DNA of 64,000 bases from Spongiactinospora rosea (GTDB lineage Bacteria; Actinomycetota; Actinomycetes; Streptosporangiales; Streptosporangiaceae): positions 186,001 to 250,000 of the forward strand of contig NZ_QMEY01000001.1 of NCBI RefSeq assembly GCF_003315795.1, given 5' to 3'. Positions 43,545 to 50,656 of this stretch are shown here, one piece after another. The position numbers and the translations under genes are program-made. Under the pieces are notes generated by a model. It was not told where the DNA came from, made no database searches, and was given only the letters and a program-made list of their open reading frames with translations. Position 1 is the stretch's first letter; each line of letters opens with the position of its first letter.

Positions 43545-43549
43545 CTCAA

Positions 43550-43623
43550 GGTCAGGTAGCTCAGTTGGTACGAGCGTCCGCCTGAAAAGCGGAAGGTCGG
43601 CGGTTCGACCCCGCCCCTGACCA
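43550..43623 (+). tRNA. tRNA-Phe (anticodon GAA)
   Basis: A complete 74-base cloverleaf. Acceptor GGTCAGG pairs with CCTGACC, anticodon loop CTGAAAA carries GAA. It starts 6 bases after tRNA-Asp. Its 3' half is duplicated at 44781-44822, which marks it as an integration target. Confidence 0.95.
43581..43622. repeat. att site copy within tRNA-Phe
   Basis: 42 bases from the anticodon arm to the acceptor end of tRNA-Phe, repeated 1,200 bp downstream at 44781-44822 with two mismatches. This keeps the tRNA functional after integration. Confidence 0.85.
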
Positions 43624-43642
43624 CAGTCTGGCCAGCGAAAAT

Positions 43643-43672
43643 CCCGAACCTAGATCATGGTTCGGGCTTTTT
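43643..43672 (+). terminator. Rho-independent terminator of the tRNA cluster
   Basis: Stem CCCGAACC / GGTTCGGG, 8-base loop, followed by CTTTTT, 20 bases after tRNA-Phe. Confidence 0.88.
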
Positions 43673-43693
43673 ACATCAACGGCTACATCAACC
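43672..43693. repeat. Paired TACATCAAC repeats, left end of element
   Basis: Two direct TACATCAAC copies 12 bp apart. The same pair recurs at 44666-44687 with one difference. Position near both att copies suggests arm-type recombinase sites. Confidence 0.6.
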
Positions 43694-43862
43694 GCTGAGC
43701 GGTCTCTTTTCCGAGCCGCTTGATCGCCTGCATCTTCCCTTCCAGGGGCGCGTGCGCGTACACGTCCATTGCGACCTCTACGGCGCTGTGGCCGACGATC
43801 TCGCGAACCACGTGCGGAGGCACGCCCAGGTCAAGGCGGTAGCGCTCCACGCCGCCGCACGG
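43683..43862 (-). pseudogene. C-terminal remnant of a tyrosine recombinase (integrase)
   Basis: The minus strand encodes only the last 55-60 residues of a phage-type integrase: LDLGVPPHVVREIVGHSAVE with the catalytic GHS box, then MDVYAHAPLEGKMQAIKRLG with the catalytic Tyr. Upstream of about 43860 the similarity stops and no core-binding or arm-binding domain is found. It ends 60 bp from tRNA-Phe, the normal place for an integrase next to its att site. It cannot be active. Confidence 0.82.
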
Positions 43863-43999
43863 CCGGGCGTGCGGCGTGGGCGCCGGTCCCGGCCGGCGGC
43901 GGGAACGCGGGCCGCTCGCCGTACGCAGCGCCCGCTGTACCCAGCCAACCCGCCACGCTGGGGCGCACCGCCGTCCAGGGGAGGGCTCCTACTACCTGA

Positions 44000-44602
44000 T
44001 CACCGCTGGTGAATGACGCGCTCTCCCTCTCCGACGGGCTCCTCAAAGCCGGTCAGGTAGCGGTTGAGGAGTTCTTCGGACACAGTGACACGGTTCGCGC
44101 CGTCCTTCGTATTGCGCACAGCAAGCCTCTGCCGAAGCGTGGCAGGGTCTGCCTTCAGGTAGACGAGCTCCCACCGATAGCCATGGCTCTCGATCAACGC
44201 TTTGTAGCGTTCACGCGTCGCACGCTGCCAGAAGCTATAGTCCAAGACCACCGGACGACCTGTTGCCATCAGTCGTATGAGCTCATCCCACAGAGTCTGC
44301 TCGGCAGCTGCCTTGTAGCGCTCGTAATCCTCTGATTCGAACTCTGCGGCATCACGGCCAAACTGTTCCCAGACCACTTCATCGATCGACAGCCGCGTAT
44401 AGCCCTCTCGCACCAGCGCTTGTGCGTAAGTGGTCTTACCTGCCCCCGCGATGCCGCACATCATCACCACGACGGACTGACCCAGCCCCGCTGGCGAACC
44501 AGCAGCGGCCCCTGCGGCCCTGAGCCTGTCAGTAACATCATCCACACACGCCAAGCTACCGCCGCACCCTACGTCCTGTGCCTTGCTCCGTTCCGAGCCC
44601 AC
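44000..44602 (-). CDS. P-loop kinase (AAA_33/zeta-toxin-like)
   Basis: A 200-residue ATP-binding protein. Walker A is CGIAGAGKTTYAQAL at about 49-63. LSIDEVVWEQFG supplies an Asp near 75, VVLDYSFWQRATRERY is the family switch region, and a C-terminal helical lid contains LRQRLAVRNTKDGANRV. It resembles PF13671 kinases of small molecules or RNA. GTG at 44545 is a possible shorter start. It lies inside the tRNA-Phe scar and is the only intact gene of the former element. Confidence 0.82.
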   Translation of the reverse strand: MGSERSKAQDVGCGGSLACVDDVTDRLRAAGAAAGSPAGLGQSVVVMMCGIAGAGKTTYAQALVREGYTRLSIDEVVWEQFGRDAAEFESEDYERYKAAAEQTLWDELIRLMATGRPVVLDYSFWQRATRERYKALIESHGYRWELVYLKADPATLRQRLAVRNTKDGANRVTVSEELLNRYLTGFEEPVGEGERVIHQR

Positions 44603-44665
44603 AATTCAGGTACCGCCCTCACGATCGCCTGATGCCGGCTGATCCCTGTGCAGGGCACTCTGCGG

Positions 44666-44687
44666 TACATCAACCGCTACATCAACC
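44666..44687. repeat. Paired TACATCAAC repeats, right end of element
   Basis: Same arrangement as 43672-43693 (two TACATCAAC copies 12 bp apart), about 95 bp inside the right att copy. Confidence 0.6.
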
Positions 44688-44780
44688 CGGGCTCACACCA
44701 GCCCACGTACCCACATGTCAGCGATCACATGGAGCCGAGGTCAGGCCGTAACGCGGAGGCAAACGATCATGGTGCCTACT

Positions 44781-44822
44781 CCTGAAAAGTGGAAGGTCGG
44801 CGGTTCGGCCCCGCCCCTGACC
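44781..44822. repeat. att site copy, right end of element
   Basis: Duplicate of tRNA-Phe positions 43581-43622 with mismatches at 44790 (T for C) and 44808 (G for A). It does not belong to a complete tRNA, so it is the displaced copy created by integration. Confidence 0.85.
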
Positions 44823-44881
44823 GCCCCACACTTCACCAGCCTCAAAGTCGCCTGCATCAGATTTTCCGAGTCACGCTGTTC

Positions 44882-45547
44882 TCAGGGGCCGCACTCGGTT
44901 TCCTGCAAGTCTCGCACGAGCATCCAGTGATAGCCCGGTGGATCCGCTGGAGTGCGAACAGCGCGGAAAGTCTCTCCCTTGTTCACCACATCCTGATACC
45001 TATCGTCGTAGGTTATCGAGTCCTGCTTGTTCTTGTGCTTGAGGATCGCGCCCTCCGTATCGGCCGTTCGATAAACTGGTGCGCCCTTTCTTATTACCAG
45101 AGCACAGTGAAGTGCACCGGCGACCGAACGTGCTGAATTCGCCGGCGTCGTGGGCGGTGGGGTGTCCGGCAGGATCATCCGCACGACCTGCTGGACGATC
45201 GCAATGACCAAGGCCGTCCCGACGACCAGTGCGACAGCCCGAAGCCGAAAGGCCAGAGGGCGATCACGGAACCGGGGGCGGGCGGCTTTCGATCGAGGGC
45301 GCCGAGCCTGGGCCGCCCTGGCCTCCGCCACCAACGGGGCCCACTCCTCCTGCTCTCCTCCCAGGAATTCGATGATCTTCAGGGTGAGGTCATCGCCTGG
45401 AATCTTCTTTCCGCTGAGAAGATCATTGACTCCGGTTTTCGAACAGTTCGCACCTTTGGCAATGTCGCGAGCCGAGGGTGCTCCTGCGGCTTCGTGCAGC
45501 TCACGAATTTTCTGATAGAAGCTGCCAAGTACGTCCTCGTCGGACAC
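44882..45547 (-). CDS. Membrane-anchored XRE-family protein
   Basis: A 221-residue protein. The N-terminal HTH covers about 10-65 (ARDIAKGANCSKTGVNDLLS, then GKKIPGDDLTLKIIEFLGG). A basic stretch (RRPRSKAARPRFRDRP) precedes one transmembrane helix (about 106-128). The C-terminal 90 residues are probably outside the cell and resemble an SH3-like domain (APVYRTADTEGAILKHKNK, then GYHWMLVRDL). It could sense envelope signals. Upstream, a cluster of TGTCC motifs may be its binding sites. Confidence 0.82.
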   Translation of the reverse strand: MSDEDVLGSFYQKIRELHEAAGAPSARDIAKGANCSKTGVNDLLSGKKIPGDDLTLKIIEFLGGEQEEWAPLVAEARAAQARRPRSKAARPRFRDRPLAFRLRAVALVVGTALVIAIVQQVVRMILPDTPPPTTPANSARSVAGALHCALVIRKGAPVYRTADTEGAILKHKNKQDSITYDDRYQDVVNKGETFRAVRTPADPPGYHWMLVRDLQETECGP

Positions 45548-45606
45548 GTCGCCCTCCGATGCATGTTATTCAGGGTTGTGTCGTCTAAATCACGCTTGTG
45601 GGCTGA

Positions 45607-45709
45607 TGTCCGCAATGCCCCAAACAGTGTCCGCGCTGTCCATGTTGTCCGCACAGTTGTCCATGCGACTGTCCGCGAATGAGAGGTGGACAGCAGCCCC
45701 ATTGTCCAC
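45607..45709. repeat. Array of TGTCC motifs between divergent genes
   Basis: Eight copies of TGTCCGC or TGTCCAYG-type motifs (45607, 45628, 45637, 45646, 45658, 45670, 45687 inverted, 45703), several spaced 9 or 12 bases apart. The array lies upstream of both the XRE gene and the secreted-protein gene and may be a multi-site operator. Confidence 0.55.
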
Positions 45710-45767
45710 GCCTAAAGCCACGCGGAAGACTTCTTCACGAAAGGTTCTCGACTACGCAGGAGGAGAA

Positions 45768-46094
45768 ATGAACCGCAAAATCCGCCTTCGGCGGGCATGT
45801 ACCGGCATCGCGGCAAGCGCGCTGCTCGTCACCGGATTCGCAGCTCTGCCGCTGACGGCGGCGCAGGCTTCCGCTCGCTGCGGGCTCAGCGGCTCCTACT
45901 CGTCAGGCCCCAAGGCGGGCGCCTACCTCTACTCGTACGTCATCCGCAACTGCCACGCGTTCGGGGTGCAACGCAAGATCGACGTGGCGCGCTACTGGGA
46001 CGGTCCCTGCATCCGAGTCCCAGCGGGGGCCTCCCGGAGAGGGAGTCTCGTCCTTCCGATCGGAACCTCCATCAGGGGAATCAAGCCTTGCTGA
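45768..46094 (+). CDS. Small secreted four-cysteine protein
   Basis: A 108-residue protein with a strong AGGAGGAG site. A Sec signal peptide (about 1-36: RACTGIAASALLVTGFAALP, then AAQASA) is followed by 72 residues with four Cys, RCGLSGSYSSGPKAGAYLYS, NCHAFGVQRKIDVARYW and DGPCIRVPAG, ending GIKPC. Two disulfides are likely. The pattern is reminiscent of small inhibitor-like secreted proteins of actinomycetes, but I cannot name the family. Confidence 0.72.
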   Translation: MNRKIRLRRACTGIAASALLVTGFAALPLTAAQASARCGLSGSYSSGPKAGAYLYSYVIRNCHAFGVQRKIDVARYWDGPCIRVPAGASRRGSLVLPIGTSIRGIKPC

Positions 46095-46197
46095 CCTGAC
46101 CAGGCACACAAGGGCGTGCTCATCCCGGTCGGCATACGGAGGTGAGCATGCCCGCTCTCGATGATGAACCCCGACCAGACCAGGCTATGGAGTTTCC

Positions 46198-47109
46198 ATG
46201 ACCGCCAGAACGACCCTTGCAAAAGTCGCCGCCTTCGCCGTGACGGGCGGCATCATGTTCGCGCTGCCGGCCTCCGCTACCACCGCCGAACCGATTACGA
46301 AGGAGCCGCCGCCACAGTTGCAGCTTTGCACGGCCTTCCAGCAGCCGTGGTTGCCCAACGCTCACTCGCACAACGACTACAACCACCGGCGCCCACTCTG
46401 CGACGCGCTCTTCAATGGGCATACCAGCGTGGAGGCCGATATCTGGTACGTCCGGAACATCGCCGACCAGGAGAGCATCCAGGTAGGGCACTCGGCCCCC
46501 AGCGGTAGCACGCTGAATGAGCTGTACCTGAACAAGCTCCGCGCCGTCATCGAGCACAACCACGAGAAATACGGCAGCAGGACGGTCCTGCCGCGCTATC
46601 ACGGCCGATTCCAGCTGCTCATCGACATCAAGTCGACCGGCCGGGAAGGGGCGCGTGCCTTCGAGATGCTCCATCAGATGCTCCGCGACAGATACCGGAC
46701 CGTGGTCACCCGCTGGCACAACGGCAGAAAGATCCCTGGCCCGGTGGACGTCGTCGTGACCGGCAACAGGCCGGTGGATCCCGTCATCGACAACTGGAGG
46801 TTCGTCGGTATCGATGGCAGTGGTCAGGAGCTGAACGGCAGGCACCGACCCGGGCGGTGCAAGCGGGTGCCACTGGTGAGCAGCCCCTGGACCGATGCGT
46901 ACAACGACCCGGCGGTGCTCAAGCGCATGGCACGAACGGCGAGCGCCCGAGGACAGTATTTCCGCGTCTACCACGCGAGCGAAGACTCCTGGCAGAAGCT
47001 GTACGCCGCCGGCGTCCACTACATCGACTCCAGCCTTCATCCTGCCGCGTTGCGCCATTTTCTCAAGGGCAAGCGGCCGGTAGTAGCGCCTAGGCCATGC
47101 ATTCCCTGA
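46198..47109 (+). CDS. Secreted PI-PLC/GDPD-like protein (Aim6-type)
   Basis: A 303-residue exported protein. A signal peptide (1-28) ends at PASATTAE. The catalytic TIM-barrel begins with NAHSHNDYNHRRPLCDAL, where His residues match the acid/base His of GDPD/PI-PLC-like enzymes, followed by SVEADIWYV with the metal-binding Glu/Asp. FQLLIDIKSTG and the late HYIDSSLHP agree with the family. It is related to altered-inheritance-of-mitochondria protein 6-like phosphodiesterases. The substrate is likely a phosphodiester of glycerol or inositol (inference). Confidence 0.82.
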   Translation: MTARTTLAKVAAFAVTGGIMFALPASATTAEPITKEPPPQLQLCTAFQQPWLPNAHSHNDYNHRRPLCDALFNGHTSVEADIWYVRNIADQESIQVGHSAPSGSTLNELYLNKLRAVIEHNHEKYGSRTVLPRYHGRFQLLIDIKSTGREGARAFEMLHQMLRDRYRTVVTRWHNGRKIPGPVDVVVTGNRPVDPVIDNWRFVGIDGSGQELNGRHRPGRCKRVPLVSSPWTDAYNDPAVLKRMARTASARGQYFRVYHASEDSWQKLYAAGVHYIDSSLHPAALRHFLKGKRPVVAPRPCIP

Positions 47110-47144
47110 ATGTCAATGTTCTGCCACGATCCTGGAAGGACCCC

Positions 47145-47387
47145 ATGGTTCCTCCTCCGCGAAAGATCAGCCGATCATATGGGCGTTACCGGACGCAGGC
47201 GGTGAAGGTCCCCGGCCTCGTTCTCACCTTCAGGCCTGGCGAGAAGGTCATGCTGGGTGACGACATCGTCGTCGAAGTGGCGCGGGTCGTAGGTGAGAAA
47301 GTTCGCCTGAGAATCCACGCGCCGAGATCCCTCCCCGTCTATCGAGAGAAGATCTGGCGGATCCGGCACGGCCAAGTGCCTTCGTAG
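47145..47387 (+). CDS. CsrA-like RNA-binding regulator with N-terminal extension
   Basis: An 80-residue protein. GGAAGGA lies five bases before the ATG. After a 22-residue basic extension, the CsrA/RsmA fold is plain: LVLTFRPGEKVMLGDDIVV, then VRLRIHAPRSLPVYREKIW, aligning without gaps to CsrA. The late Arg that contacts RNA (in VYREKI) is present, but the early LTR Arg is Phe here. CsrA binds GGA-containing mRNA leaders near ribosome sites. It is 35 bp after the phosphodiesterase gene, possibly co-transcribed, and is followed by a strong hairpin. CsrA is rare in actinomycetes. Confidence 0.85.
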   Translation: MVPPPRKISRSYGRYRTQAVKVPGLVLTFRPGEKVMLGDDIVVEVARVVGEKVRLRIHAPRSLPVYREKIWRIRHGQVPS

Positions 47388-47424
47388 CCGGTACGAGCCA
47401 GAGCATCATCACCATCCGGCGACT

Positions 47425-47459
47425 CGGCCGAGCAGTGTGTCCATCGCTGCTCGGCCGAT
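47425..47459 (+). terminator. Hairpin terminator after csrA-like gene
   Basis: A perfect 12-bp stem TCGGCCGAGCAG / CTGCTCGGCCGA with an 11-base loop. The rest of the gap to 47725 holds GC-rich sequence with no gene seen. Confidence 0.75.
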
Positions 47460-47725
47460 TCCATGGATCTGTTTCCATCGGCCGGCCTTGCGCCCCCATG
47501 GCTGCTCCCGCTCCGGCACCGGCCACCAAGCTCCCCTTCTCGCCTCCTTCCGCCGCTGGGCACGTGCTCCGCTTACCTCCGCGTTCGCTGCCCACCGGGC
47601 CCTGCCCGCCTCCGGCGGAGGGGAGCTTCACGCCCCCATGGACCCCGCTGACACCTATGCGCGACTAATGCCCGATTTTCCAATGGGGGCCGGTGTCCTA
47701 GAAGGTGCTGAGGAGCCGACACAGC

Positions 47726-48739
47726 ATGGGCGAAAGGAGCAAGGTGGAGCGGTTATCGCGGTTGCGGACATCGGTACTGGTGGGGTGGGGGGTGGCTGCG
47801 GGGGTCGCTGGGGTTCCGACGTGGGAGGGGTGGCGGCGGGCTCAAATAGAGGAGTATGTCCCTCCATTTGGGGAGGGGGACATCTATGGGATGGTCTGCT
47901 TCTACAACAGTGGGACGTCGCTGTCGCCGTTGGCTCCGTTGCGGCGTGATCTCGAAGTGGTCTTGGAGATCGCGGTGGGGTGGGCGGTTCCCGTGCTTGT
48001 GGTGCTGGTCGGTCTTGTTGCGGTTTTGGGGGGCCGGGATCTCGGGGTGACGGCGCGGCGGGTGGCGGGGCTGCTCGTGGTGGGGGCGTTGATCGGGCCG
48101 TTGGCCTCGTTGTACAGCGTTCGGGGGGTGTGTCGGGAGACGGTTCCGTTGTTCAGTGCTGACTGGTTCAGGGAGGTGGCCGGGGCCTGGGGGGTCGGGC
48201 AGGGGTGTCTGCTGGGCGCGGCGGCACTGGTGTTCGTGGTGGGGGAGCGGGGGGAGTCGCTCGGTGGGGTGGTTTGGCGGCGGGCGGCGGCGGGGCTGGT
48301 GGACTATCTGGTCATTGTCACGGTGCTGAGCGTTGGGGTGGGGGTGGCATGGCCGTTGATCGACCGGCGGTTCTCGGTGCGGATGGGGACGGGGCTTTTG
48401 GAGCGGGTCGAGGGGGATGTGTTCGGGGGCAGTGTGAAGCTTGGGGAGCTGGCTCTGCTGGGTGGGGTGTTCCTCTATTTCTGGGTGCAGCATGCGGTGT
48501 GGGGGCGGACGCTTGGGAAGCGGTTGCTGGGCGTACGGGTGGTCGCCGCGTCTGCGGGTGGGCGATTGGGGGCGGGGAGGGCTGCGATACGCGCGCTGGT
48601 CTTTCCTGTTCTGGCTCTGGTTCCCGAGGTTGGGCTGTGGTGTCTTGTCGTAGTCGGGCTTTGGATGCTGCTCGATCCTGAAGGGCGGGTGCTTCATGAC
48701 CGGTGGCTGGGGGCCGCGGTGGTACGTGACCGGAGGTAG
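47726..48739 (+). CDS. RDD-family membrane protein
   Basis: A 337-residue membrane protein. AGGAG precedes the ATG. Helices are visible at about 10-30, 75-100, 105-130, 150-175, and the C-terminal part is an RDD domain: RRAAAGLVDYLVIVTVLSVG, then TLGKRLLGVRVVAASAGGRL and a closing WMLLDPEGRVLHDRWLGAAVV. RDD domains are often associated with ion or metabolite transport, but the role here is unknown. Codon use is unusually G-rich (many GGG and GTG codons). Confidence 0.82.
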   Translation: MGERSKVERLSRLRTSVLVGWGVAAGVAGVPTWEGWRRAQIEEYVPPFGEGDIYGMVCFYNSGTSLSPLAPLRRDLEVVLEIAVGWAVPVLVVLVGLVAVLGGRDLGVTARRVAGLLVVGALIGPLASLYSVRGVCRETVPLFSADWFREVAGAWGVGQGCLLGAAALVFVVGERGESLGGVVWRRAAAGLVDYLVIVTVLSVGVGVAWPLIDRRFSVRMGTGLLERVEGDVFGGSVKLGELALLGGVFLYFWVQHAVWGRTLGKRLLGVRVVAASAGGRLGAGRAAIRALVFPVLALVPEVGLWCLVVVGLWMLLDPEGRVLHDRWLGAAVVRDRR

Positions 48740-48745
48740 GGGGGT

Positions 48746-49930
48746 TCAGTCGCGGGCGAAGATGGTGCCCATGGAGACATCGCCGTCGAGGCTCAGTTTG
48801 AAGTCTCGAATCCGATGCGAGGTTCCGGACCTGACGTTGAGGCGGTAGTAGCCGAAAGATCCGTCGCCGGACTCTGGGGGCTCGGCCTTGACGACGTATT
48901 CTTCGTCGTTCAGCCAGCAGTCACCGATGGCGTCGCTCGGTTCCGACAGCAGGCGGAGCTTGAACTTCTTGATCGGCCTGCCTGTCATGGCGTCCCGGGT
49001 GATGACGTACTCGTCGGTGTCTTCGGTAGGAGTGCTGTGGATCTCTACCGTGGTCCGGCCGTTGGGGGAGAGAACGCTCGCGTATTCGGATCCCTTCCAC
49101 TCGCTGACGACTTCGCCGTTCCGCTTCAGGATGGTGACCAGACCTTCGTCCTCGGTGTACGTGCCGTCCTCTTCGGAGCATTCTCGTGACACCGCGATCC
49201 AGGACGCCTTCCGGCTCATGCCGTAGGTCGAGCAGTATCCGTTGAGGGTGGTGGTCTTTCCTGTGGCGAACTCGGTGATCAGCAGTCGAGGCCGGGCGCC
49301 GTGGAAGGCCACTGCGAAGAATCCGCCATCCGGTGAGATCTCCAGGCCGCTGAGGTCGTCCAGCGATTGTGGGTCGAGTCGCGGCGAGATGGCTTTCGTC
49401 TGGGCCGTCGGCAGATCCCAGGCCACGAACTTCAGGTGCTTCTTGCTGAAGTAGGCGACTCGGTGGCCGTCGCGGGAGACCTGGAGTGGGACGGTGCGGT
49501 AGTGCGACTCGTTCACCCGCACCATGCTGGCCGCGTCGGAGAGTCCGATGTCACCTATGCACTCGTCTCCGCTCGATCGGTGCGCACCGCACGATACGCC
49601 GAACAGGATGCCGATGTCCTGTCTCCCTTGGCCCTCCTTGAAAAGGACGTGGAGTCGCCAGTCGGTGCAGGTCACGAAGGGGGGTGGCGTCGGATCTTCG
49701 TCTGCTGCCGTCATGCGTGCGTCCGCGCATTCCTTCTCCTCCGGGGCGAAGGCATATTGCACGGGCGGGTCGAACGGCATCGGGTTCCACTCCGAGATGG
49801 GCCGTGGCTCTCTCCGCTGACCCGCATGAACGCACCCTGCGCTGACCGTCAAGGCGAGCAGGAGGACGCCGAGCCGCCTTACTAATCGGCGCCTCGGGGC
49901 CGAAGCTTCCATGTTGAGCGAAGATTTCAT
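48746..49930 (-). CDS. Lipoprotein with beta-propeller-like repeats
   Basis: A 394-residue protein with GGGGAGG upstream of its ATG. A lipoprotein signal peptide ends in VSAGC (Cys near 33). The mature part contains propeller-like segments, for example LQVSRDGHRVAYFSKKHLKF, GLEISPDGGFFAVAFHG and ASVLSPNGRTTVEIHS, and several Cys pairs. It probably folds as a WD40/TolB-like propeller on the outer membrane face. The function is unknown. It is convergent with the RDD gene. Confidence 0.75.
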   Translation of the reverse strand: MKSSLNMEASAPRRRLVRRLGVLLLALTVSAGCVHAGQRREPRPISEWNPMPFDPPVQYAFAPEEKECADARMTAADEDPTPPPFVTCTDWRLHVLFKEGQGRQDIGILFGVSCGAHRSSGDECIGDIGLSDAASMVRVNESHYRTVPLQVSRDGHRVAYFSKKHLKFVAWDLPTAQTKAISPRLDPQSLDDLSGLEISPDGGFFAVAFHGARPRLLITEFATGKTTTLNGYCSTYGMSRKASWIAVSRECSEEDGTYTEDEGLVTILKRNGEVVSEWKGSEYASVLSPNGRTTVEIHSTPTEDTDEYVITRDAMTGRPIKKFKLRLLSEPSDAIGDCWLNDEEYVVKAEPPESGDGSFGYYRLNVRSGTSHRIRDFKLSLDGDVSMGTIFARD

Positions 49931-49956
49931 GCTGCAATGCCTCCCCCGTGTACGGG

Positions 49957-50475
49957 TCAGAAGCCGGGGCGATCGTCGCCGAAAGAGGTGTGTTCGGTGG
50001 TGATTCCGATGGTGTAGAGCAGGGAGCGGAGGGCGTCGTCGGCGAAAATTCGGTCGGTGGTGATGACATCGCGGAATCGGTCGGGTGAGACGGGTTGGCC
50101 GGTGGCGGATTGGGTCCAGGTGGCCAGGTGGTGGTGCAGGTCGGTGTTGTCGGCGTTGGGGGTTTCGGAGTCTGGGAAATCGTTTTCCTTGGCGCACTTC
50201 TCATTGAGGTAGAGTTCCCAGTGGGTTTTGCCGTCGATGGTTCCGGTGACGTACGCCACATCGCTGTCCAGGACCATGGCGAATAGCGCGTGGCCGTCGG
50301 TCTGGGCCGTGATGGCGTCGAAGTCGGCGATCGCGGAAATCTCCGTTCCCGCTATGGACCAGCCCGGGGCGACGAAGTCGCTCCAGGGTTCTGGGTCCCA
50401 GGTGGGGCCGGGTGGGAGGATTTTCGTGGCGTCGTTCGGGGATTGGCAGGCGAGGTAGGCGCCCCATGTTCCCAT
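49957..50475 (-). CDS. Hypothetical soluble protein
   Basis: A 172-residue acidic protein starting MGTWGAYLACQSPNDATK. Alpha/beta pattern with YVTGTIDGKTHWELYLNE and an Asp-rich C-terminus. I do not recognise the family; it resembles actinobacterial proteins of unknown function encoded near exported proteins. It lies 26 bp upstream of the lipoprotein gene on the same strand, so the two are probably one operon. Confidence 0.65.
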   Translation of the reverse strand: MGTWGAYLACQSPNDATKILPPGPTWDPEPWSDFVAPGWSIAGTEISAIADFDAITAQTDGHALFAMVLDSDVAYVTGTIDGKTHWELYLNEKCAKENDFPDSETPNADNTDLHHHLATWTQSATGQPVSPDRFRDVITTDRIFADDALRSLLYTIGITTEHTSFGDDRPGF

Positions 50476-50656
50476 ATCGACTCCTCATGTCGAAGGCAGG
50501 CTGAGAGTAGCAGAATAGGGGCCGTATTTTATGTATTTCTGGGGCCGGTAGGCGCTTTCCGATTTGATGCCTGGATGTGGGCCTTTACGGAGGGTTCGTG
50601 GTGGGCCACAATCGCTGCGGGGGGACACAGAACCAACGCGATTCGAAGGGCGCATC

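Noticed and set aside
43752..44012. Plus-strand frame downstream of the tRNA cluster
   Set aside because: It is antisense to the integrase remnant, whose GHS box and Tyr region are unmistakable.
47480..47650. Possible gene in the gap after csrA
   Set aside because: Plus-strand frames here are Pro/Ser-rich without a ribosome site and without a domain.
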